NCBI GenBank assembly: GCA_017425765.1
Contig: JAFOXE010000214.1
Location: 1-9,922, forward strand
Direction of reading: 5' to 3'
Source of the DNA: Paraprevotella sp.
Lineage (GTDB): Bacteria; Bacteroidota; Bacteroidia; Bacteroidales; Bacteroidaceae
DNA: 9,922 bases
Shown here: piece by piece, positions 1-7,200 of the stretch
Numbering within the stretch: position 1 is the stretch's first letter
Layout: each line of letters begins with the position of its first letter
Notes under the pieces: generated by a model
The model's database searches: none
What the model was told of the DNA's origin: nothing
The model's input: the letters and a program-made list of their open reading frames with translations, nothing else
Position numbers and translations under genes: made by a program

Positions 1-758
1 ACGCCCACTTCGTTAAAACGCAGAAGTTCTTTTAATTCAAAGATTGTGCTCTGGTCGGGTAAACTTGGATATCCAATGGCCGGTCGGATGCCACAGAATT
101 TGTTGGCATGCAGTTCGGAAGGTGTGAGTTTTTCGTTGGACGCATACCCCCAATAATTTCTTCGCACCTCTTCATGCATGCGTTCTACTCCGGCCTCTGC
201 CAATCGGTCGGCTAAGGTCTGTGCAAGCAGATGTTTGTAGGCATCTGCATAAGGTCCATTTTCAAAAAGATGTTCAAATGCTTCGTCTACTGTGCCTACG
301 AATACACCAAGAGTATCTCGTTGCCCTTCATTATTTATAGGACGAAGAAAGTCGGAGAGGCACAAGCATGGTGCGTCGGGTTGTTCCGGATATTGCTGTC
401 GTAAGAGTGGAATACGCACGATGGATTGCAAGCCACCTTCCGAAGTCTTGCCGGTGTAGACAATAAGATCATCGTCATTACTGTTACATTCATATAGGCC
501 AAACTGTGCATGTACCTCGAAGATATCTTCGTTTTCTTTAAGCAGACGTTGTGCCTCTTTGAAGAGTTGCATGGCTTCGGCTGCTTTCGGTCGCTCTCGT
601 TCCGGGAATTGCGCCAACCACGAAGCCCTGCAAGCATCGCAACCATGAATGTGGGCGATGCGGGCAAACTTCGCTGCAAATCCCCACGCATGGAAAAAGT
701 ACACCCAATTGATGTAGGGAGCTACCTCATAAAACTTATAATTCAGTGTTTTTATCAT
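1..758 (-). CDS. Free-standing B12-dependent methionine synthase activation (AdoMet-binding) domain protein, 3' end off window
   Basis: In MetH this domain binds S-adenosylmethionine and reductively remethylates oxidised cob(II)alamin, returning the enzyme to its active cycle. Here it is a gene of its own. The frame opens at an ATG (758-756), immediately preceded by an in-frame TAG, so it cannot be the tail of a longer MetH. It stays open for 252 codons to the window edge; about 50 more residues are expected from the E. coli domain. Visible signature: PYINWVYFF (14-22), LADRLAEA (182-189), NYWGYA (201-206) and GIRPAIGYP (223-231), the last matching the RPxxGY AdoMet loop; Arg225 aligns with E. 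coli Arg1134 and Glu188 with Glu1097. Asn17 stands where E. coli has Asp946, an AdoMet contact. About 18 extra residues with a CxxC (Cys40, Cys43) follow. The start overlaps the pyrC stop as ATGA, so translation is probably coupled. The homocysteine, folate and cobalamin domains are not in the window. Family call is confident; actual partner is inferred. Confidence 0.9.
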   Translation of the reverse strand, partial: MIKTLNYKFYEVAPYINWVYFFHAWGFAAKFARIAHIHGCDACRASWLAQFPERERPKAAEAMQLFKEAQRLLKENEDIFEVHAQFGLYECNSNDDDLIVYTGKTSEGGLQSIVRIPLLRQQYPEQPDAPCLCLSDFLRPINNEGQRDTLGVFVGTVDEAFEHLFENGPYADAYKHLLAQTLADRLAEAGVERMHEEVRRNYWGYASNEKLTPSELHANKFCGIRPAIGYPSLPDQSTIFELKELLRFNEVG

Positions 759-2119
759 CTATTGAAGAGCAGTCGTTGACCTCTGTAACCATCGTCAATA
801 CGTCCTTGGTCAAACACCAGATGGCCATTGCAATATGTTTTCTCTACTTTCCATTCAAATGATTCACCTTCCAGCGGACTCCATCCGCATTTGCTTAGTA
901 CATCGTTTGTGCAGAGTTGCCACGGTGCAGTGGGGCGTACCAACACCAAATCGGCTTGATAGCCTTCACGAAGGAAACCACGTTTTTGGATGCCGAAAAG
1001 TTGAGCTGGGGCATGACACATTTGCTGCACCACATCTGCCGGTGTCCAAAGTCCTTGGTTACTCATTTGTAACATACTTACTAGCGAAAATTGTATCATA
1101 GGCATGCCCGACACCGCTTTTATGCAACCGCCTTGTTTCTCATTCAATAAGTGTGGTGCATGGTCGGTGCCCACAACATCCACTTTCCCGTTTGTAATGG
1201 CCTTACGCAAAGCATCACGATCGACTTCCGTTTTAATTGCCGGGTTGCATTTAATGCGAGTTCCTAATCGGGCATAGTCTCGATTGCAGAACCATAGGTG
1301 TGCCACACAGGCCTCTGCCGTAATGTTCTTCTGCACATGGTCGGTGCCGGGTGTACAGAGAGGTTTGGCCTCCAATAGTTCTAATTCCTTGGCTGTGGTG
1401 ATGTGGGCGATGTGCAATCGAGCTCCCGTTTTTTCTGCCATCTGCACGGCAAGTTCTGAAGAGCGATAGCATGCTTCTGTGTCGCGTAGTTCGGGATGAT
1501 ACTTCACATCCGGATCTTCGCCATATAAATCACGCAAACGTTTTTGGTTATCAAGGATTCGTTCTGTATCTTCGCAGTGGGTCATAATTAGCATTGGCGA
1601 TTCTCCGAATACTCGAAGTAAGGCCTCCTGACGGTCAACGAGCATGTTTCCGGTGCTGCTACCCATAAATAGTTTTACTCCACATACCGATTTGGGGTCG
1701 AGGTGTTGCAGTAAGTGTGTATTGTTGTTGGTGGCTCCAAAAAAGAAGGAATAGTTTATCCTGCACTTTTCTTGTCCGAGTGCATACTTAGCCTCGAGCG
1801 TTTCAAGGTCGGTGGTTAGCGGACTCACGTTGGGCATATCCATGATTGAGGTTACACCACCCGCTGCTGCAGCACGGCTTTCGCTTTCCATGTCGGCTTT
1901 GTGTGTAAGGCCGGGTTCGCGGAAATGTACGTGGTCATCTATTACACCGGGCAGTAGGAAAGCTCCTTCTGCATCCACCACGTGGTCGAATGGTTCGTAC
2001 TCGGCAAGTTCATTGGCATCCGTTGCGATGCGACGGATTATTTCGTTTTCTATAAGCAAGCAACCTTTGTTTGTTTTACCTTCATTCACAAGGGTTGCAT
2101 TCTTGATTAACGTCTTCAT
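755..2119 (-). CDS. pyrC: Dihydroorotase (amidohydrolase family)
   Basis: Cytosolic zinc amidohydrolase that interconverts N-carbamoyl-aspartate and dihydroorotate, the third step of de novo pyrimidine synthesis. Length is 454 residues from the chosen ATG, normal for the long dihydroorotases. Metal and active-site signatures are in order: HVHFREPG (63-70) with His63 and His65, GVKLFMGSS (147-155) whose Lys149 sits where CAD-type dihydroorotases have the carboxylated lysine, THCE (180-183, His181), IAHITT (237-242, His239) and GTDHAPH (317-323, Asp319). The frame is open 43 codons further upstream, but that extension is low-complexity, rich in Phe, His and Thr, and would lie across a promoter box; MKTLIKNATLV is the family-like N-terminus. 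It is first of a two-gene unit and its TGA overlaps the start of the MetH activation gene. Other cyclic amidohydrolases (dihydropyrimidinase, allantoinase) are possible but fit less well, given the HFREPG motif. Confidence 0.93.
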   Translation of the reverse strand: MKTLIKNATLVNEGKTNKGCLLIENEIIRRIATDANELAEYEPFDHVVDAEGAFLLPGVIDDHVHFREPGLTHKADMESESRAAAAGGVTSIMDMPNVSPLTTDLETLEAKYALGQEKCRINYSFFFGATNNNTHLLQHLDPKSVCGVKLFMGSSTGNMLVDRQEALLRVFGESPMLIMTHCEDTERILDNQKRLRDLYGEDPDVKYHPELRDTEACYRSSELAVQMAEKTGARLHIAHITTAKELELLEAKPLCTPGTDHVQKNITAEACVAHLWFCNRDYARLGTRIKCNPAIKTEVDRDALRKAITNGKVDVVGTDHAPHLLNEKQGGCIKAVSGMPMIQFSLVSMLQMSNQGLWTPADVVQQMCHAPAQLFGIQKRGFLREGYQADLVLVRPTAPWQLCTNDVLSKCGWSPLEGESFEWKVEKTYCNGHLVFDQGRIDDGYRGQRLLFNR

Positions 2120-2153
2120 GAGAAAGTTTGTTTTAGGTGTTGTTGTATCAACG

Positions 2154-2161
2154 CAAAAATA
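2154..2161 (-). promoter_or_regulatory. Probable -7 box of the pyrC promoter
   Basis: Read on the minus strand the site is TATTTTTG, an exact match to the Bacteroidetes TAnnTTTG -7 element, ending 35 nt before the pyrC ATG. Transcription would start a few bases downstream and give a leader of roughly 25-30 nt. The -33 element is weak: I see no TTTG at the standard spacing. It lies back-to-back with the promoter for the HAD gene. Confidence 0.5.
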
Positions 2162-2169
2162 GTGATTTG

Positions 2170-2201
2170 TTTGGATAAACATGATAAAAGAGGTAGTTTT
2201 G
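2170..2201 (+). promoter_or_regulatory. Bacteroidetes-type promoter of the HAD phosphatase gene
   Basis: TTTG at 2170-2173, a 20-nt spacer, then TAGTTTTG at 2194-2201. Both elements match the Bacteroidetes consensus (TTTG near -33, TAnnTTTG near -7) at accepted spacing. The leader to the ATG at 2271 would be about 62 nt. No Shine-Dalgarno site precedes the start, as is usual in this phylum. Confidence 0.6.
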
Positions 2202-2270
2202 CAACATACTTTATGGAAAAAAACGTGTAGAAGGAAGATATTGAACAACTGCTGTTAGAAACCTCTCTAA

Positions 2271-2927
2271 ATGAAGACAAATATATTACAACCTTATCGT
2301 GCTTTGGTGTTCGATTTCGATTTGACAATTGCCGATGCCAGTGCATGGATTGTGCAGAGCTTTCAAACTGTGTTGCGAGCAAATGGATATGGTGATGTAG
2401 ATGATGAGGCTTGCCGTCGCACCATCGGCATGACGTTAGAAAATGCGTTTGTTACCCTTACCGGACGTAGTTTTGTTGATGAGGATGTGTGGCGTATGAA
2501 ACAAGAATACATCGCCGTGTGTCGCCCTAAGATAGCAGAACACACCACGTTCTACCCTGAGGCTTTAACCTTTTTACACCGTATGAGAGAAGAGGGGAAA
2601 CGATTGGCAATTGTTTCTACCAAGATGGCTTCGGTGATTAGGCAAACTCTGGAGCGATGTGATATGACGTCGTGGTTTGAGGTGATAGTAGGTGGTGAGG
2701 ATGTAACTCAACATAAGCCGGACCCTACTGGGCTGTTTTGCGCCATGGAACGATTAGGTGTTAGCAAGGAAGAAACACTTTATTTTGGCGACAATATTAT
2801 TGACGCCCAAACGGCGGTAAATGCCGGTGTGGATTATGTAGGAACGCTCACTGGAGTGCACACCCGTGCCGAATTGGAGGCCTATCCGCACGTGGCGGTT
2901 GTGCAACATCTCGAGCATCTGTTATAA
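2271..2927 (+). CDS. HAD-superfamily hydrolase, phosphoglycolate phosphatase-like
   Basis: A 218-residue haloacid-dehalogenase-type phosphohydrolase, cytosolic, expected to remove phosphate from a small metabolite through an aspartyl-phosphate intermediate. All four motifs are intact: motif I FDFDLT (14-19; nucleophile Asp15, general acid Asp17), motif II IVST (114-117), motif III HKPDP (148-152; Lys149) and motif IV FGDNIID (172-178; Asp174, Asp178). Residues of about 22-95 form the small helical C1 cap, placing it in subfamily IA with Gph, PpaX and beta-phosphoglucomutase relatives. Phosphoglycolate phosphatase or pyrophosphatase activity is plausible, but substrate cannot be read from sequence. 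It stands alone on the plus strand, with its own promoter upstream and a bidirectional terminator just after the stop, so it is probably monocistronic. Confidence 0.88.
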   Translation: MKTNILQPYRALVFDFDLTIADASAWIVQSFQTVLRANGYGDVDDEACRRTIGMTLENAFVTLTGRSFVDEDVWRMKQEYIAVCRPKIAEHTTFYPEALTFLHRMREEGKRLAIVSTKMASVIRQTLERCDMTSWFEVIVGGEDVTQHKPDPTGLFCAMERLGVSKEETLYFGDNIIDAQTAVNAGVDYVGTLTGVHTRAELEAYPHVAVVQHLEHLL

Positions 2928-2931
2928 AAAG

Positions 2932-2966
2932 AGACGAGCATCTAAGGGGTAGTTAGATGCTCGTCT
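2932..2966. terminator. Bidirectional intrinsic terminator between convergent genes
   Basis: A perfect 14-bp stem (2932-2945 paired with 2953-2966) around a 7-nt loop GGGGTAG, starting 5 nt after the HAD stop codon. The left flank is A-rich (AAAAAG) and the right flank T-rich (TTGTTT), so it can end transcription from the HAD gene on the plus strand and from the 3005-4100 unit on the minus strand. Confidence 0.8.
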
Positions 2967-3004
2967 TGTTTCATTAAGATGTACGCCTTGATGCGTTCAC
3001 ACGC

Positions 3005-3325
3005 TCATCTCTTTTTGTAACGACGTCGAATGAATAAATATACAATGCTCAAAATCAATACGCCTAATGTGATGTTCAGTGAAAGCAGGTTGCTGCCCCA
3101 AATGGGATTCAAACCATAGAGTATTGCTGCCAACCAATAGAACGCAGCATAGGTCCACCACATTTTTGCGCAAGCCCGATTATAGGCTGCAACGTCGACA
3201 ATGCTCTCCGGATTGATGGTTGTGCCCGGCCAAAACCACATCGGTTTGGTGGTTCGAAAAGCATGCAATCCTATAAGTACAAAAAGCACTCCAAGGCATA
3301 AAGTTGTTTGTATAATAAGGTGCAT
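3005..3325 (-). CDS. Small integral membrane protein, about three helices, function unknown
   Basis: A 106-residue protein with hydrophobic segments at about 1-23, 49-67 and 76-97 and a strongly basic end (RRRYKKR), suggesting the tail is cytoplasmic. Between the first two helices is a polar segment that looks conserved in kind: PMWFWPGTT (27-35), then PESI, then DVAAYNRACAKMWW (42-55). I recall similar FWxGT...AYNRA...MW patterns in uncharacterised small membrane proteins of gut bacteria, but cannot name a family with confidence. The start is the ATG at 3325-3323, 25 nt past the glycosyltransferase stop. A TTG at 3358 would extend it by 11 residues and overlap that gene, which is less likely. 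It is probably co-transcribed with the glycosyltransferase and may work with it at the membrane; this is inference. Confidence 0.75.
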   Translation of the reverse strand: MHLIIQTTLCLGVLFVLIGLHAFRTTKPMWFWPGTTINPESIVDVAAYNRACAKMWWTYAAFYWLAAILYGLNPIWGSNLLSLNITLGVLILSIVYLFIRRRYKKR

Positions 3326-3350
3326 ATCGGCAAATTCAGGTTTAGATGAA

Positions 3351-4100
3351 TTATGCAAATGGTCTTTTTGGATATTTGCGGAACCATCCGTCCCAACGCA
3401 AGCGCATCACACCAAACATAGCTTCACTAAATATGCCACCACTCATTTTACTTGTGCCTAATTCGCGATTTACAAAGATTACGGGTACTTCCTTGATGCG
3501 GAAACCACATTTATGAGCGGTGTATTTCATTTCAATCTGGAAAGCATATCCCTTAAAACGTACTTTGTCTAGTTCAATGGTTTCCAGCACTTGACGGCGA
3601 TAACACTTAAAGCCTGCAGTAGTGTCGTTCACGTGAAAGCCGGTAATAAAACGAACGTATTTGGATGCGAAGTACGACATCAATACGCGTCCTATAGGCC
3701 AATTCACGACATTCACACCGCTTACGTAGCGCGAGCCGATGGCTACATCATAACCCTCATCGGCACATGCCGAGTATAAACGTGGTAAATCGTTTGGATT
3801 GTGACTGAAATCAGCATCCATTTCGAAGATGTAGTCGTACTTTTGTTCTATGGCCCACTTGAATCCTGTGATGTAGGCCGTACCTAAGCCCAATTTACCC
3901 GAACGTTCGATAAGAAATAGGCGGTCTTTGAATTCCTCCGCCATTAAATTCTTTACGATTGCTGCAGTGCCGTCGGGCGAACCGTCGTCAATAATAAGCA
4001 CGTTGAATTTCTTGGGTAATCCGGTTACAGCACGGATGATACTCTCTATGTTCTCCTTCTCGTTGTATGTAGGAATAATAACAATACTATCTGACTGCAT
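3351..4100 (-). CDS. Polyprenol-phosphate mannosyltransferase-like family 2 glycosyltransferase
   Basis: A 249-residue GT-A fold enzyme expected to move a sugar, most likely mannose from GDP-mannose, onto a polyprenyl phosphate at the inner face of the cytoplasmic membrane; such lipid-linked sugars feed periplasmic or surface glycosylation. Visible features: N-terminal IPTYNEKENI (9-18), the nucleotide-binding loop DDGSPDGT (38-45), the metal-binding DAD (95-97) within a DADFSH context typical of DPM1/Ppm1 enzymes, and GSRYVSG (122-128) followed by an NWP...GR segment. There is no hydrophobic C-terminal pair of helices; the protein ends soon after RWDGWFRKYPKRPFA. It is thus the short, soluble DPM1-like form, which in eukaryotes needs small membrane partners. 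The next gene downstream codes for a small membrane protein. Sugar specificity (mannose or glucose) is inferred from family resemblance only. Confidence 0.9.
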   Translation of the reverse strand: MQSDSIVIIPTYNEKENIESIIRAVTGLPKKFNVLIIDDGSPDGTAAIVKNLMAEEFKDRLFLIERSGKLGLGTAYITGFKWAIEQKYDYIFEMDADFSHNPNDLPRLYSACADEGYDVAIGSRYVSGVNVVNWPIGRVLMSYFASKYVRFITGFHVNDTTAGFKCYRRQVLETIELDKVRFKGYAFQIEMKYTAHKCGFRIKEVPVIFVNRELGTSKMSGGIFSEAMFGVMRLRWDGWFRKYPKRPFA

Positions 4101-4148
4101 GGTATTATGCTTGATTTAAGGTGTTTCTCTTGTTCGTTTAACGTATAG

Positions 4149-4156
4149 CAAATATA
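4149..4156 (-). promoter_or_regulatory. Probable -7 box of the glycosyltransferase operon
   Basis: On the minus strand the bases read TATATTTG, an exact TAnnTTTG match 48 nt before the glycosyltransferase ATG, giving a leader of about 40 nt. The region 20 nt upstream is AT-rich but has no good TTTG, so the -33 element is poor. Confidence 0.45.
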
Positions 4157-4230
4157 TAAAGAATATGTGAAACTAAACTATAGTATAGAATTATTTAGCA
4201 AGGCAAACAAGTTTTTTTATCATTTCTTTG

Positions 4231-4238
4231 TATTTTTG
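4231..4238 (+). promoter_or_regulatory. Probable -7 box of the mfd promoter
   Basis: TATTTTTG matches TAnnTTTG exactly and ends 14 nt before the ATG chosen for mfd. The upstream run of T (4211-4218) is near the expected -33 position but is not a clear TTTG. If used, the transcript would start at about 4243-4246 and its leader would be under about 10 nt. The box includes the G of a GTG codon at 4238 that would otherwise be a possible start, which argues against that start. Confidence 0.4.
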
Positions 4239-4252
4239 TGCGAATTTTGAAG

Positions 4253-7200
4253 ATGGATATACAGGAACTACAACATTTATATTCGGAGCATAAGCAGGTG
4301 AAAGCCCTAGGCAAAGTGCTGCAAGACGACAAAGTACAAACGTTACATTTGAGTGGTATGTGCGCTTCGTCGGCTCCACTAGTGTTTGCTTCATTGGCTT
4401 GTGCCGCGCCCCAAGCACTAAACAGACCTTATTTGTTTGTGTTGGACGACGTCGAGGAGGCCGGTTATTTTTATCATGACTTAACCCAAGTGTTGGGCGA
4501 CAAGAATGTACTGTTCTTTCCGTCTTCTTTTCGTAGAGCGTTGAAATTCGGTCAACGAGATGCAGCCAATGAAATACTACGTACCGAAGCATTGAGCCGA
4601 ATCACCGGTGGCGATTTACCTTTGTTCTTAGTTTCTTATCCCGACGCGTTGGCCGAGAAAGTGGTGTCCCAAAAGCAACTATCCGAACATACTTTGCAGA
4701 TTACTGTGGGCGAAGAAGTTGATATCTCTTTTGTGGAAAGCACGTTGTTTGAGTACGGATTTCAGCGTGTGGATTATGTGTATGAGCCGGGACAGTACGC
4801 GGTTCGTGGAAGTTTGATTGACGTGTATTCGTATTCTTCTGAATACCCTTATCGCATTGACTTCTTTGGAGATGAGGTGGACAGTATTCGTACGTTCGAG
4901 GTCGAAACACAATTGTCCAAGGATAAGCACGAAAGGATTACCATCGTACCACAACTTAAGCAAGGTCAGCAAGAGAATATCCCTTTTACGTCTTTTTTGC
5001 CTGATAACACGGTGTTGGTGCTAAAAGACCTACTTTATGTGACCGAATCGGTGGAGAAAATCTTTAAGGAGGGCTTTGCCCGACAAGCTGTGGTTGAGCA
5101 AGAGGCTATCAACGAAATGCACGAGCAAGAATTGTTTGCTCAAATAAAAAAAGATTTCTTGCTTACAAATGGCAATCAGTTTCTTGGCGATGTGTCGAGC
5201 ATGAAACGTGTTGAATTTGGGCATCGACCAACCGGAAATCCGCAAGCTACAATAGCGTTTAACCTTACTGCACAACCTATTTTTCATAAGAATTTCGAGA
5301 TGGTTTTCTCGTCGTTCTCCGACTATATAAGTAGGGGGTATACGCTCTACATATTAGCTGATTCAAGCAAGCAAGCCACTCGTTTAGAAGCAATTTTCGA
5401 GGAACAAGGCACGGGTATACATTTTACGCCTGTAAGCAAAACTCTTCATGCCGGATTTGCTGATGACGATGCGAAAGTATGTTTTTTTACCGATCATCAG
5501 ATCTTCGATCGATTCCATAAATATAGTCTTCGCAGTGATAAGGCGAGGAGCGGAAAGGTGGCATTGTCATTAAAGGAACTACAACAGTTTGAACTCGGCG
5601 ATTATGTGGTACATATAGATCATGGTGTAGGACGCTTCGGCGGATTGGTACGCATCCCTAATGGGGATAGTATGCAGGAGGTGATAAAGATTATTTATCA
5701 GCACGATGATGTGGTATTTGTTTCTATCCACGCTTTGCACAAAGTAAGTAAGTATAAAGGTAGAGAAGGAGAACCGCCTCGTGTTAACCGTCTGGGCACG
5801 GGAGCGTGGGAGAGACTTAAGGAACGTACCAAGAGCAAGATAAAGGATATTGCACGAGATCTAATTCAACTTTATTCCAAGAGGCGCGAGGAAAAGGGTT
5901 TTGCATTTAGTGCAGACAGCTTTATGCAGCACGAGTTAGAGGCTGGATTCCTATACGAAGATACCCCCGATCAACTCAAGGCAACACAAGATGTCAAGGG
6001 CGATATGGAAAGTTCACGTCCGATGGATCGCTTGGTTTGTGGAGATGTAGGCTTTGGTAAGACCGAGGTCGCTGTGCGTGCAGCCTTCAAGGCATGTGTT
6101 GATAATAAACAGGTGGCGGTAATGGTTCCCACCACTGTGTTGGCATATCAACATTACCAGACTTTTTCGGAACGCTTGAAGAATTTACCTGTCCGCGTCG
6201 AGTATTTAAGTAGGGCACGTAGTGCTGCCAAAACGAAGGAAATCATCAAAGATTTGGAGGAAGGCCGTATCAATATATTGGTAGGTACACATAAGTTGAT
6301 TGGCAAGAGCGTGAAGTTTCACGATCTTGGCTTGTTAATAATTGATGAAGAGCAGAAGTTTGGTGTGGCTACAAAGGAGAAATTGCGTCAGATGAAGGTT
6401 AATGTGGATACACTAACACTTACTGCAACACCGATACCGCGAACTTTGCAGTTTTCGCTGATGGGGGCACGCGACTTGTCGGTAATTCAAACTCCGCCCC
6501 CCAACAGATATCCCATACAAACAGAAGTTCATACTTTCAATGCAGAAATCATCGCCGATGCAATAAATTTTGAGATGAGCAGAAACGGTCAGGTGTTCAT
6601 CGTGAATAATAGGATATCAAATCTTATTGACTTAGCAGCCTTGGTGCAAAAGCATGTGCCTGATGCTCGAGTTTGCGTGGGGCATGGACGAATGTCGCCT
6701 GAGGAGTTGGAGAAAATTATTTTCGATTTCGCCAACCACGATTATGACGTACTTGTTTCCACCACTATTATCGAGAGCGGAATAGATATTCCCAATGCCA
6801 ATACAATCATTATTAATGGGGCACAGAATTTTGGTTTGAGCGACTTGCATCAAATGCGAGGTCGTGTAGGACGTAGTAATAAGAAGGCGTTCTGCTATCT
6901 TCTTGCTCCTCCGTTGAGTGCACTTACTGCAGAGGCACGTCGCCGTTTGCAGGCCATAGAAAATTTCTCAGACCTAGGCTCCGGTATTCACATCGCCATG
7001 CAGGATTTGGATATTCGTGGTGCGGGCAATTTGTTGGGCGCAGAGCAAAGTGGTTTTATCGCCGATTTGGGTTATGAAACATACCAAAAGATTTTGTCTG
7101 AGGCCGTGAAGGAGTTGAGAAACGATGAGTTTGCCGAGCTTTATGCTGAGGATGTGAAAGACGGTGTAGTGAAGGGCGGCGAGGATTTTGTTGACGAATG

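Noticed and set aside
335..691. Minus-strand open frame of 118 codons
   Set aside because: It overlaps the MetH activation gene in another frame and its translation shows no family features; the true frame runs from 758 through position 1.
2120..2248. 43-residue N-terminal extension of PyrC
   Set aside because: The extension is low-complexity and lies over a probable promoter box; the family N-terminus begins at the ATG at 2119.
2255..2270. Inverted repeat TTAGA...TCTAA just before the HAD start codon
   Set aside because: Only 5 bp of AT-rich pairing; easily expected by chance and too weak for an operator or RNA switch claim.
3326..3358. TTG start for the small membrane protein overlapping the glycosyltransferase gene
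   Set aside because: The added 11 residues are polar, and an ATG directly before the first helix is available at 3325. The TTG start cannot be fully excluded.
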